Below, piece by piece: positions 1 through 8,154 of a stretch of 64,000 nucleotides of DNA. The stretch is taken from NCBI RefSeq assembly GCF_011758805.1, contig NZ_JAANOW010000005.1, forward strand, positions 124,001-188,000, written 5' to 3'. A program made the position numbers and the translations under genes. Under the pieces are notes generated by a model that saw only the letters and a program-made list of their open reading frames with translations, was not told the DNA's origin and did no database searches. Position 1 is the stretch's first letter. Every line of letters starts with the position of its first letter. This DNA is from Mycolicibacterium fluoranthenivorans (GTDB lineage Bacteria; Actinomycetota; Actinomycetes; Mycobacteriales; Mycobacteriaceae).

Positions 1-742
1 CCACGTCCTGGCCCACCCGCAGATTCTCCGAGGAGCCCACCGTGATCGGGGTGAGGCCGGACACGCCCTGTGCGCGCACGACCGCGATATCGCTGCTGGG
101 ATCGGTCCCGACGACGCTGTACGTCGCGGTCCGGCCGTCGGCGAAGGTCACCTTGGTCTGTGCGGCACCACCGGCGGACGGCGCCCCGGGTGCGGAGGGG
201 CCCCCTGGACCCGCGCCGGCCACCACATGGTTGTTGGTGAGGATCAGCCCGTCGGTGCTCAAGATGATGCCTGAGCCCTCCTCGGACGCCCGGCCCATAT
301 CGGTCTCCAGCTTGACGACGCTGGGCACCACCTTGGCGGCGACCTGCTCGACGGAGCCCACCGGCAGGTTGGCGGCCGGGACACCCGGGGTGGCGCCACC
401 GAAAGAGGTGGTGGCCGTGGTCCGGTCCGGCTGGGCCAAGACGGCCACCCCGCCGCCGACTCCGGCCGACACCACCGCGACGGCGATCGCTCCGGCGACC
501 AAAGCACCTGTGCGCGAACGCTTTTCCGGACGACGTCCGGGCACCGGACCCGGCCCTCCGGCGGGTCGATACGGGTCGTACTGAGGCTGCGGCGGGTGCT
601 GTTGACGGGGTTGCTGCGCGTATCGCCAGTCGTACGACTGCTGGTAGCCGGTTTGCGGAACACCGTGCGGCGGGGAGTACCCGGCCCCCGGTTCATACCC
701 GCCGGGGCGCTGCGGGGGCGTGTACCTGGGGTGGTTCGTCAT
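1..742 (-). CDS. pepD: HtrA-like membrane serine protease PepD, C-terminus cut by window edge
   Basis: Start ATG at 742 is preceded by GGAG. About 247 residues are visible: a Pro/Gln/Tyr-rich cytoplasmic N-terminus (1-75), one membrane helix (about 78-103), then the beginning of a trypsin-fold domain with the catalytic His in TNNHVV (near 172) and the catalytic Asp in SSDIAVV (near 218). The catalytic Ser loop and any PDZ domain lie beyond base 1. It follows mprA-mprB in the same direction, the known mycobacterial order (Rv0981-Rv0983 in M. tuberculosis). In that system PepD is an extracytoplasmic HtrA protease of envelope stress whose gene is MprAB-regulated. The length, downstream part and intactness cannot be judged from this window. 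Confidence 0.93.
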   Translation of the reverse strand, partial: MTNHPRYTPPQRPGGYEPGAGYSPPHGVPQTGYQQSYDWRYAQQPRQQHPPQPQYDPYRPAGGPGPVPGRRPEKRSRTGALVAGAIAVAVVSAGVGGGVAVLAQPDRTTATTSFGGATPGVPAANLPVGSVEQVAAKVVPSVVKLETDMGRASEEGSGIILSTDGLILTNNHVVAGAGPGGPSAPGAPSAGGAAQTKVTFADGRTATYSVVGTDPSSDIAVVRAQGVSGLTPITVGSSENLRVGQDV

Positions 743-817
743 GTGGCTCCGCGTTCTTTCTGTCGAGATCCTGTTACCTGGTCAACGCATCCGTCACGTA
801 CACAGTGCCCACTTGGG

Positions 818-837
818 CTGAGAATCCACTTAGAGAA
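818..837 (-). promoter_or_regulatory. possible MprA-binding repeats upstream of pepD
   Basis: On the minus strand two similar TTCTC-containing heptamers lie about 12 bases apart, roughly 75-95 bases before the pepD start. They resemble the perfect CTCTCAG repeats in front of mprA. Nothing else recognisable sits in the 173-base mprB-pepD gap. The assignment is inference from similarity and the known MprA-pepD link. Confidence 0.4.
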
Positions 838-915
838 CGTCCAGGACAACACGAAGAGATCCCCCTCGCGTCTCAGATCACACCCCGATGCGCCGCAGTA
901 CCCTCAGGCCGAGCG

Positions 916-2421
916 TCAATTATTCTCCGCGCCGGCCACCGCACCGTCCACTGAATTGACGGCGCGTGTCGCGGCGGGCATGTCGACAGTGCTTTCGGGG
1001 ATCGCCCGCCGACCCGGCAGCAGTACCCGGATCGAGGTGCCCGGCGGGTCGCCACCCGGCACGGTGTCCTCGACCCGAAGAGTCCCACCGTGTTTGAGCA
1101 CCACCTGTTTGACGATCGCCAGGCCGAGACCGGAGCCGGGCATGGCCCGGGCCGACGTCGACCGGTAGAACCGTTCGAAGACCAGGTCACGCTCCTCGGG
1201 CGGAATGCCCGGCCCGCGATCGGCCACCACCAGTTCCGCGTGCACGGCGTCGCGCTGCTGGAGCCGTACCGACACCCGGCCGCCGGGCGGACTCCATTTC
1301 GCTGCGTTGTCCAGCAAATTGAGCACTGCCCTGGACAGCCCCGCGGCATCGCCGTAGACCTGCCACGAGATGACGTCGGCGTCGAACTCGATATCGCCGC
1401 GGCGGCGGCGCACCCGCTCCAACGAGCGTTCCACCACCTCGGAGATGTCCACCGCCTCGTGGATGACGACACCGGCGTCGTCCCGGCTGAGGTCCACCAA
1501 ATCGCCCACCAGGGTGGACAATTCGCCGATCTGAGCGACCACGTCGGCTTGCAGGCCGGCCATCTCGTCGTCGGGTAGCCGGGGCGCCCCCGGCGCCATG
1601 GAGGCGATCAGCAGCTCGACGTTGGTACGCAGCGAAGTCAGCGGCGTGCGCAGTTCGTGTCCGGCATCGGTGACGAGTCTGGCCTGGCGTTCCCTGGATT
1701 CGGCCAGGGCGCGCAGCATCATGTTGAAAGCCTCGGTGAGCCGGGCGAGTTCGTCGGTGCCCACCACCGGGATCGGCCGCAGGTCGTCGGTGCGAGCCAC
1801 CCGTTCGGCGGCCTGGGTCAGCCTGCCCACCGGACGCAGGCCGGCGCGGGCCACCATCCCGCCGGCGATGGCGGCCACCGCCATCCCCGCGCCGCCCACG
1901 ATGGCCAGCACTGTGCCCAGCCGTTTGAGCAGTGCCAGCGTCGGCGCGAGACTCTTGGAGATCAGCAGCGAGTTACCGTCGGCGAGATGGACGGCCAGCA
2001 CCCGCTGGTTGTTGACGGTGCGCAGCGACATGAGCAGCTCGCCCTGCACCACCGCCTTCTCGGGCGCGCCCAGTGGCAGCGTCTGGCCCTGCTGATTGGC
2101 CGTGTAGATATAGCGGCCGGGGCTGACCAGCATGGCGTTCACATCCGAATAGGCGGTGCCCTCGATGGCCTTACCCGGATCCGCGGCCAGCGACCCGCTC
2201 TCGATGAGCAGCTGGGCCCGGCTGTGCAGCTGATTGTCGATATCGGCGAACACCGAACGCGACACCACCACGTAGACGGCGACGGCCATCAGGACCACGA
2301 CCATGGCCACCATCGACATCGCCAGCAGCATCACCCGCCAGCGCAGCGAGACCGAACTGACATTGCGAACCGTGCTGTAACGACGATGAGGCGCTTTCAC
2401 GGCGTTCATCCGACCGGGCAT
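916..2421 (-). CDS. mprB: two-component sensor histidine kinase MprB
   Basis: 501 residues. Two membrane helices (about 30-53 and 168-190) flank a roughly 115-residue extracytoplasmic sensor domain. A HAMP domain (about 190-243) is followed by the dimerisation/phosphoacceptor box with GHELRTP (His near 255), and a HATPase domain with the N-box NLLDNAAKWS and glycine boxes GPGIP and GSGLGL. The start ATG overlaps the mprA stop (TGATG), so the two are translationally coupled. By family knowledge it senses envelope stress and phosphorylates MprA. All catalytic boxes look intact. An in-frame ATG four codons later is an alternative start. Confidence 0.95.
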   Translation of the reverse strand: MPGRMNAVKAPHRRYSTVRNVSSVSLRWRVMLLAMSMVAMVVVLMAVAVYVVVSRSVFADIDNQLHSRAQLLIESGSLAADPGKAIEGTAYSDVNAMLVSPGRYIYTANQQGQTLPLGAPEKAVVQGELLMSLRTVNNQRVLAVHLADGNSLLISKSLAPTLALLKRLGTVLAIVGGAGMAVAAIAGGMVARAGLRPVGRLTQAAERVARTDDLRPIPVVGTDELARLTEAFNMMLRALAESRERQARLVTDAGHELRTPLTSLRTNVELLIASMAPGAPRLPDDEMAGLQADVVAQIGELSTLVGDLVDLSRDDAGVVIHEAVDISEVVERSLERVRRRRGDIEFDADVISWQVYGDAAGLSRAVLNLLDNAAKWSPPGGRVSVRLQQRDAVHAELVVADRGPGIPPEERDLVFERFYRSTSARAMPGSGLGLAIVKQVVLKHGGTLRVEDTVPGGDPPGTSIRVLLPGRRAIPESTVDMPAATRAVNSVDGAVAGAENN

Positions 2422-3113
2422 CAGGGTGGCGTTTCACGCAGCACATAACCCACCCCGCGCACGGTGTGGATCAGCCGCGGTTCTCCTTCGGCCTCGGTCT
2501 TGCGCCGTAGGTATCCGACATACACCTCGAGAGCATTGCCCGATGTCGGGAAATCGAATCCCCACACCTCTTCGAGAATGCGGCTGCGGGTGAGCACCCG
2601 GCGCGGATTGGCGATCAGCATCTCCAGCAAGGAGAACTCGGTGCGGGTGAGGCTGATGGACCGCTCACCGCGGGTGACCTCGCGGGTGACGGGATCCAGG
2701 CTCAGATCCGAGAAGGTCAGTGCGCGGGATTCGCTGCTGTCGTCGGGCACCCGGCGCCGGAGCAGCGCCCGCATCCGGGCCAGCAGCTCCTCGAGCGCGA
2801 ACGGCTTGGGCAGGTAGTCATCGGCGCCCGCATCGAGGCCGGCCACCCGTTCGGATACCGAATCACGGGCGGTCAGCACCAGGATCGGCAGATCGTCACC
2901 GGTGCTCCGAAGATGCCGGCAGACCTCCAGGCCATCGAGCCTCGGCATCATGACATCCAGGACCAGGGCGTCCGGACGGTCACTGGAAATCAGATCCAGT
3001 GCCTCGACACCATCCTGGGCCAACTCGACCGAGTACCCGTTGAAAGAGAGCGACCGGCGCAGTGATTCGCGCACCGCGCGATCGTCGTCAACGACAAGAA
3101 TGCGCACTGCCAC
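2421..3113 (-). CDS. mprA: OmpR-family response regulator MprA
   Basis: 230 residues. The receiver domain (1-120) has acidic residues VVDDD near 9-11, phosphoacceptor Asp53 in VLDVMMP and the KPF lysine near 103. The OmpR/PhoB winged helix fills about 130-230. It is the DNA-binding partner of MprB and, by homology, controls pepD and stress sigma-factor genes. The start shown is GTG at 3113. A second GTG at 3107 lies six bases after GACACT, a plausible -10, so a leaderless start two codons in is possible. Perfect CTCTCAG repeats 17-34 bases upstream suggest autoregulation. Confidence 0.95.
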   Translation of the reverse strand: MAVRILVVDDDRAVRESLRRSLSFNGYSVELAQDGVEALDLISSDRPDALVLDVMMPRLDGLEVCRHLRSTGDDLPILVLTARDSVSERVAGLDAGADDYLPKPFALEELLARMRALLRRRVPDDSSESRALTFSDLSLDPVTREVTRGERSISLTRTEFSLLEMLIANPRRVLTRSRILEEVWGFDFPTSGNALEVYVGYLRRKTEAEGEPRLIHTVRGVGYVLRETPP

Positions 3114-3129
3114 AGTGTCACCCGCGCGT

Positions 3130-3147
3130 CTGAGAGCGACCTGAGAG
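3130..3147 (-). promoter_or_regulatory. MprA box: CTCTCAG direct repeats before mprA
   Basis: The minus strand reads CTCTCAG-GTCG-CTCTCAG, two perfect heptamers with an 11-base period (one helical turn), ending 17 bases before the mprA start. Tandem repeats of this kind are the known binding pattern of OmpR-type regulators and match the described MprA motif as I recall it. Autoregulation is inferred. Confidence 0.65.
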
Positions 3148-3175
3148 GCGCGCCGGAGACGTGTCTGTCGGACGC

Positions 3176-3349
3176 TTACTTGCGGTCGAGGTCAACGAGG
3201 CCGAGACGGGCAGCCTTGAGCAGGCGACGCGGCACCTTGTGCTGCTGACCGGCGACATTGACGTTGACCAGGCCGGTGGCCTCGGTCTTCCACTGCGCGC
3301 GGCGGCTACGGGTGTTCGAGCGCGACATCCGGCGCTTGGGCACAGCCAT
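3176..3349 (-). CDS. rpmF: 50S ribosomal protein L32
   Basis: 57 residues beginning [17 protein letters not shown], a very basic protein with the L32 N-terminus. The start ATG at 3349 follows a strong GAGGAG. A longer in-frame start exists upstream but would add an unrelated, poorly conserved extension. There is no CxxC zinc motif, so this is a zinc-independent type. It is a structural protein of the large ribosomal subunit. The place beside mprA matches Rv0979A in M. tuberculosis. It is likely monocistronic, because its downstream neighbour mprA has its own regulatory repeats. Confidence 0.95.
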   Translation of the reverse strand: MAVPKRRMSRSNTRSRRAQWKTEATGLVNVNVAGQQHKVPRRLLKAARLGLVDLDRK

Positions 3350-3664
3350 GATCGAGATCTCCTCTTGAGGGGGCACCGACGCGCAGAGCACAGCGGCGGC
3401 AATTGGCATCCAGGATAGCCCGGGCCGCCGGTTGCCTCCAAACCGCTGGACGGTCGGCGGTCACCGGACGCCGTTTCCTCGCGCAATCGGCCCACCACGC
3501 GACACCTCGTCGCCGAGACTGAACCCAGGGCGACGCCGGCTTCCGGATCGATGCCTCGCTTCAGGCTCGGGTCCACCCGACCCCTTGACTCGAGACCGGC
3601 GGTACCCATTAACCTACCGGTTGGTTGGTCGCGGTCAGATCGCGTCCAGTTCGAGGGAGAATGC
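3350..3664. other. divergent intergenic region rpmF / acyl-CoA operon
   Basis: 315 bases without a supported gene. The left part carries the rpmF ribosome-binding site (leftward). The right part carries a candidate promoter and a palindromic operator for the rightward acyl-CoA operon (annotated separately). The short open frames here look like chance GC-rich frames. Confidence 0.6.
3585..3626 (+). promoter_or_regulatory. promoter plus TetR-type palindrome ahead of acyl-CoA operon
   Basis: TTGACT (3585-3590) and TAACCT (3610-3615) form a -35/-10 pair with a 19-base spacer. The palindrome ACCTACCGGTTGGT (3612-3625; 6 of 7 base pairs match) covers the -10 and probable start point, 40 bases before the GTG of the first gene. 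A regulator bound there would block initiation. TetR-family repressors of acyl-CoA genes use palindromes of this size, but no regulator gene is adjacent, so its identity is unknown. Confidence 0.5.
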
Positions 3665-5377
3665 GTGACGCCTGCAGCTGGTGCGGTCCGGATCGGCAAC
3701 TGTTCGGGCTTCTACGGCGATCGCCTCGCGGCGATGCGGGAGATGCTCAGCGGCGGTGAGCTGGATTTTCTGACCGGCGACTATCTCGCCGAACTCACCA
3801 TGCTCATCCTGGCGCGCGACCGCGCGAAGAACCCCGGGCTGGGCTACGCCAAGACCTTCCTGCGTCAGCTCGAAGACTGCCTGGGCATCGCGCTCGACCG
3901 GGGCGTGAAGATCGTGGCCAACGCGGGCGGCCTGAACCCCGCGGCTCTGGCCACCGCGGTGCGCGAACTCGCCGACCGCCTGGGCCTGACCGTCAACGTC
4001 GCCCATGTGGAAGGTGACGACCTCGTCGGGCGCGCCGAGGAACTGGGGTTCGGGAATGTGCTCGCCGCCAACGCCTACCTCGGCGCGTGGGGCATCGTCG
4101 ACTGCCTGAACGCCGGCGCCGACATCGTGGTGACCGGCCGCGTCACCGACGCCTCGGTGATCGTCGGGCCGGCCGCAGCACATCACGGCTGGAGCAGGAC
4201 CGACTACGACGCGCTGGCCGGTGCCGTCGCCGCGGGCCACATCATCGAATGCGGCACGCAGGCCACCGGCGGCAACTTCTCCTTCTTCACGGAGATCCCG
4301 GCGACCGACGGGGTGTTCCGGCCCGGCTTCCCGCTGGCCGAGATCGCCGCCGACGGATCCTCGATCATCACCAAACACGCCGGGACCGGCGGCCTGGTCA
4401 GCCCGGATACCGTCACCGCGCAACTGCTCTACGAGATCACCGGTGCGCGGTACGCCAACCCGGACGTGACGCTGCGGATGGATTCGATATCGCTGTCCCC
4501 CGACGGGCCGGACCGGGTACGGGTGGACGGCGTGCGCGGCGAGGCACCGCCACCGACGCTGAAGGTGTCGCTCAACAGCATCGGCGGGTTCCGCAACGCG
4601 ACGTCGTTCGTGCTCACCGGCCTGGACATCGAGGCCAAGGCCGAATTGCTGCAGCGCCAGCTGGAGAGCAGTCTCACGAAGCGACCGGCCGAACTGGAAT
4701 GGACCCTGGCCCGTACCGACCATCCCGATGCCGACACCGAAGAAGCCGCCAGCGCCCTGCTGCACTGCGCGGTCCGCGACCCCGATCCCGCCACGGTGGG
4801 CCGCCAGTTCTCTTCGGCCGCAGTCGAACTCGCACTGGCCAGCTACCCCGGCTTCACCTCGACCGCACCCCCCGGGGAAGGTCAGGTGTACGGCGTGTTC
4901 ACCCCTGGCTACGTCGACGCCGGGCTGGTGCCACATATCGCGGTGCACGCCGACGGCAACCGGGTCGATATCCCCGCCGCCACCGAGACGCTGGTACTTG
5001 CCCCCGCCGACGAACCTCCCTCGCCGCCACCACCTGCCGATGGGCCGACGGTGCGGGCCCCGCTGGGCCGCGTCGCGGGTGCCCGCAGCGGCGACAAGGG
5101 CGGATCGGCGAACGTCGGCGTGTGGGTGCGCACCGACCCGCAGTGGCAGTGGCTGGCGCACACCCTGACGGTGGACAAGCTGCGCGAATTGCTGCCGGAG
5201 ACTGCCGAACTGGAGGTCACCCGGTACGTGCTGCCCAATCTGCGCGCACTCAACTTCGTCATCGACGGCATCCTGGGCAAGGGTGTCGCCTATCAAGCCC
5301 GGTTCGACCCGCAGGCCAAGGGCCTCGGCGAATGGTTGCGATCCCGCTGTCTCGACATCCCGGAAAGGCTGCTGTGA
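3665..5377 (+). CDS. AtuA-like DUF1446 protein, first gene of acyl-CoA operon
   Basis: 570 residues from GTG at 3665, chosen because GAGGGAGA stands just upstream; an in-frame ATG 38 codons earlier has no such site. The sequence matches the DUF1446/acyclic terpene utilisation AtuA family (N-terminal RIGNCSGFYGDR, GGLNPAAL, VTGRVTDASV, glycine-rich GTQATGGNFSFF), followed by a C-terminal domain after about residue 460 containing ARSGDKGGSANVG. No enzymatic mechanism is established for the family that I know of. AtuA-type genes accompany geranyl-CoA or related carboxylase genes, and here too it overlaps an acyl-CoA dehydrogenase gene by four bases. It corresponds to Rv0976c. Confidence 0.8.
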   Translation: MTPAAGAVRIGNCSGFYGDRLAAMREMLSGGELDFLTGDYLAELTMLILARDRAKNPGLGYAKTFLRQLEDCLGIALDRGVKIVANAGGLNPAALATAVRELADRLGLTVNVAHVEGDDLVGRAEELGFGNVLAANAYLGAWGIVDCLNAGADIVVTGRVTDASVIVGPAAAHHGWSRTDYDALAGAVAAGHIIECGTQATGGNFSFFTEIPATDGVFRPGFPLAEIAADGSSIITKHAGTGGLVSPDTVTAQLLYEITGARYANPDVTLRMDSISLSPDGPDRVRVDGVRGEAPPPTLKVSLNSIGGFRNATSFVLTGLDIEAKAELLQRQLESSLTKRPAELEWTLARTDHPDADTEEAASALLHCAVRDPDPATVGRQFSSAAVELALASYPGFTSTAPPGEGQVYGVFTPGYVDAGLVPHIAVHADGNRVDIPAATETLVLAPADEPPSPPPPADGPTVRAPLGRVAGARSGDKGGSANVGVWVRTDPQWQWLAHTLTVDKLRELLPETAELEVTRYVLPNLRALNFVIDGILGKGVAYQARFDPQAKGLGEWLRSRCLDIPERLL

Positions 5378-6525
5378 CCGACATCTGGCACACCCCAGAA
5401 CGCGACGAGCTCCGAAAGACGGTGCGCACCTTCGCCGAACGCGAAATCCTGCCCAACGCCTCGGCGTGGGAACGCGACGGTGAGCTGCCGCGCGATCTGC
5501 ACCTCAAGGCCGGCGCCGCGGGACTGCTCGGCGCCGGCATGCCCGAATCGGTGGGTGGTGGGGGTGGCGACGGCGCCGACGCCGTCGTCATCTGCGAGGA
5601 GATGCACCAGGCCGGCGCCCCCGGCGGCGTGTTCGCCTCCCTGTTCACCTGCGGGATCGCGGTGCCGCACATGATCGCCTCGGGCGACCAGCGGCTGATC
5701 GACACCTACGTGCGACCCACCTTGCAGGGCAACCTGATCGGCTCGCTGGCCATCACCGAGCCCGGCGGTGGCTCCGATGTCGGGCACCTCACCACCAAAG
5801 CTGTCCGCGACGGCGACCATTACGTCGTCAACGGCGCCAAGACCTACATCACCTCGGGCGTGCGAGCCGACTACGTGGTGACCGCCGTGCGCACCGGCGG
5901 CCCGGGCGCGGCCGGGGTGTCCCTGATCGTGGTCGACAAGGGCACACCGGGATTCGAGGTCAGCCGCAAGCTGGACAAGATGGGCTGGCGCTCCAGCGAT
6001 ACCGCCGAGCTGTCCTACACCGATGTGCGGGTCCCCATCACCAATCTGGTGGGCGTGGAGAACACCGGCTTCCTGCAGATCGCGGGCGCATTCGTGTCCG
6101 AACGGGTCGGTCTTGCCGCCCAAGCCTATTCGAGTGCGCAGCGGTGCCTCGACCTCACCGTCGACTGGTGCCGCAACCGCGAGACGTTCGGTAGGCCACT
6201 CATCACCCGCCAGGCCGTGCAGAACACGCTGGCCGAGATGGCGCGCCGGATCGATGTGGCCCGGGTGTACACGCGCCGGCTGGTGGAGCGGCAACTGAAC
6301 GGGGATGACAACCTGATCACCGAGGTGTGCTTCGCCAAGAACACCGCCGTGGAGGCCGGCGAGTGGGTGGCCAACCAGGCCGTCCAGTTGTTCGGCGGCA
6401 TGGGCTATATGGCCGAGTCCGAGGTGGAGCGGCAATACCGCGATATGCGGATCCTCGGCATCGGCGGGGGTACCACGGAGATCCTCACCGCACTGGCCGC
6501 CAAGACGTTGGGGTATCAGGCATGA
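5374..6525 (+). CDS. fadE13: acyl-CoA dehydrogenase FadE13
   Basis: 383 residues. GTG at 5374 overlaps the preceding stop (GTGA), and the homology begins right there (TDIWHTPERDELR). It has the three-domain acyl-CoA dehydrogenase architecture: helical N-terminus, beta domain with ITEPGGGSDVGHL and TYITSG (about 120-160), C-terminal helices ending LFGGMGYMAESEVERQYRD and GIGGGTTEI. The Glu used as base in medium-chain enzymes is replaced (GGGT instead of YEGT), as in isovaleryl-CoA and long-chain dehydrogenases, where the base sits elsewhere. It introduces the C2-C3 double bond using FAD. It presumably supplies the unsaturated substrate for the downstream carboxylase. Confidence 0.88.
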   Translation: MTDIWHTPERDELRKTVRTFAEREILPNASAWERDGELPRDLHLKAGAAGLLGAGMPESVGGGGGDGADAVVICEEMHQAGAPGGVFASLFTCGIAVPHMIASGDQRLIDTYVRPTLQGNLIGSLAITEPGGGSDVGHLTTKAVRDGDHYVVNGAKTYITSGVRADYVVTAVRTGGPGAAGVSLIVVDKGTPGFEVSRKLDKMGWRSSDTAELSYTDVRVPITNLVGVENTGFLQIAGAFVSERVGLAAQAYSSAQRCLDLTVDWCRNRETFGRPLITRQAVQNTLAEMARRIDVARVYTRRLVERQLNGDDNLITEVCFAKNTAVEAGEWVANQAVQLFGGMGYMAESEVERQYRDMRILGIGGGTTEILTALAAKTLGYQA

Positions 6526-8117
6526 CCACACTGAAATCCACCCTGGACCCGCGCTCGCCCGCGTACGCCGAGGCGGCCGAGGCGATGACGGCCAAGCTCG
6601 CCGAGCTCGACACCGAGCACGCCAAGGCGCTCGCCGGCGGCGGGGAGAAATACGTCGACCGCCATCATGCCCGGGGCAAGCTGACCGCGCGGGAACGGGT
6701 CGAACTGTTGGTGGATCCGGATTCGCCGTTCCTGGAACTGAGCCCGCTCGCGGCGTGGGGCAGCGATTTCGCCGTCGGCGCCAGCGTGGTGACCGGGATC
6801 GGCGCGGTAGAAGGCGTCGAATGCCTGATCGTCGCCAACGACCCGACGGTCAAGGGCGGCACCACCAATCCGTGGACGTTGAAAAAGATGCTGCGGGCCA
6901 ACCAGATCGCGCTGGAGAACCGGCTCCCACTGATTTCCCTGGTCGAATCCGGCGGGGCCGACCTGCCCACCCAGAAGGAGATCTTCATCCCCGGCGGCCG
7001 GGGTTTCCGGGATCTGACCAGGTTGTCCGCCGCCGGCATTCCCACCATCGCGCTGGTCTTCGGCAACTCCACCGCCGGCGGCGCCTACATCCCCGGCATG
7101 TCCGACCACGTCGTGATGATCAAGGAACGCTCCAAGGTGTTCCTGGCCGGTCCGCCGCTGGTGAAGATGGCCACCGGCGAGGAGTCCGACGACGAATCCC
7201 TCGGCGGCGCCGAGATGCACGCCCGCACTTCCGGTCTGGGTGATTACCTGGCCATCGACGAACTCGACGCCATCCGGATCGGGCGGCGCATCGTGGCGCG
7301 GCTGAACTGGCGCAAACAAGGCCCCGCACCCGCCCCGGTGGTCGAACCACGCTTCGACGCGGAGGAGCTGATCGGCCTGGTCGGCGCCGACCTGCGCATC
7401 CCGTTCGATCCGCGCGATGTGATCGCCCGGATCGTGGACGACTCCGATTTCGACGAGTTCAAACCGCTGTACGGTTCCTCGCTGGTGACGGGGTGGGCCC
7501 GGCTGTACGGCTACCCGGTCGGCATCCTGGCCAATGCGCGGGGCGTGCTGTTCAGCGAGGAATCCCAGAAGGCCACCCAGTTCATCCAGCTCGCCAACCG
7601 CGCCGACACCCCGTTGCTGTTCCTGCACAACACCACCGGCTACATGGTGGGCAAGCAGTACGAAGAGGGCGGCATGATCAAACACGGTTCGATGATGATC
7701 AACGCGGTCTCCAACTCGACCGTGCCGCACATCTCGTTGCTGATCGGAGCGTCCTACGGCGCGGGCCATTACGGCATGTGCGGGCGGGCCTATGATCCGC
7801 GGTTCCTGTTCGCCTGGCCCAGCGCTAAATCCGCGGTGATGGGCGGTACCCAGCTGGCCGGTGTGCTCTCCATCGTCAGCCGGGCCGCCGCCGAGGCCCG
7901 CGGACAGACGGTCGACGAGGACGCCGATGCGGCTCTGCGGGCCGCGGTGGAGGCACAGATCGAGGCCGAATCACTGCCGGCCTTCCTGTCCGGCCGGCTC
8001 TACGACGACGGCGTGATCGATCCCCGCGACACCCGCACCGTGTTGGGAATGTGCCTGTCCGCCATCGCCAGTGGCCCGATCGAGGGGACGTCGAACTTCG
8101 GCGTCTTCAGGATGTAG
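6522..8117 (+). CDS. accD2: acyl-CoA carboxylase beta subunit (carboxyltransferase) AccD2
   Basis: 531 residues; ATG at 6522 overlaps the fadE13 stop (ATGA). The carboxyltransferase fold has an N-terminal half with VESGGADLPTQ and FGNSTAGGAY (about 145-190) and a C-terminal half with GASYGAGHYGMCGRAY and WPSAKSAVMGG (about 410-445), the two oxyanion-hole regions. It transfers CO2 from carboxybiotin to an acyl-CoA. Sequence style and operon resemble 3-methylcrotonyl-CoA or geranyl-CoA carboxylase beta subunits rather than acetyl/propionyl-CoA ones. Specificity is not determinable here. Its partner is AccA2, encoded 37 bases downstream. Confidence 0.92.
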   Translation: MTTLKSTLDPRSPAYAEAAEAMTAKLAELDTEHAKALAGGGEKYVDRHHARGKLTARERVELLVDPDSPFLELSPLAAWGSDFAVGASVVTGIGAVEGVECLIVANDPTVKGGTTNPWTLKKMLRANQIALENRLPLISLVESGGADLPTQKEIFIPGGRGFRDLTRLSAAGIPTIALVFGNSTAGGAYIPGMSDHVVMIKERSKVFLAGPPLVKMATGEESDDESLGGAEMHARTSGLGDYLAIDELDAIRIGRRIVARLNWRKQGPAPAPVVEPRFDAEELIGLVGADLRIPFDPRDVIARIVDDSDFDEFKPLYGSSLVTGWARLYGYPVGILANARGVLFSEESQKATQFIQLANRADTPLLFLHNTTGYMVGKQYEEGGMIKHGSMMINAVSNSTVPHISLLIGASYGAGHYGMCGRAYDPRFLFAWPSAKSAVMGGTQLAGVLSIVSRAAAEARGQTVDEDADAALRAAVEAQIEAESLPAFLSGRLYDDGVIDPRDTRTVLGMCLSAIASGPIEGTSNFGVFRM

Positions 8118-8144
8118 TGATGAGCGCTTGCGCGAAGAACAGAA
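8118..8144 (+). repeat. 26-nt dispersed block, copy 1 (ahead of accA2)
   Basis: TGATGAGCGCTTGCGCGAAG plus AACAGA follows immediately after the accD2 stop and ends about ten bases before the accA2 ATG. The same block, with one C/T change, recurs at 12139-12164 before another gene. It encodes DERLREEQ in the accA2 frame but lies outside conserved protein. It may be a ribosome-loading or mRNA element. Confidence 0.6.
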
Positions 8145-8154
8145 AGCACGGCAC

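Noticed and set aside
3635..5296. 553-codon open frame on the minus strand across the AtuA-like gene
   Set aside because: It is a GC-rich shadow: composition is odd (many Gly/His/Val/Arg), no domain is recognisable, and the opposite strand encodes a conserved protein with proper start and coupling.
4087..5373. N-terminal extension of FadE13 by the 429 upstream in-frame codons
   Set aside because: That stretch is another frame of the AtuA-like gene with Arg-rich nonsense translation; the conserved domain begins exactly at the overlapping GTG.
5293..7769. Long minus-strand frames opposite fadE13 and accD2 (412 and 417 codons)
   Set aside because: Antisense shadows of conserved enzymes, without ribosome-binding sites or familiar motifs.
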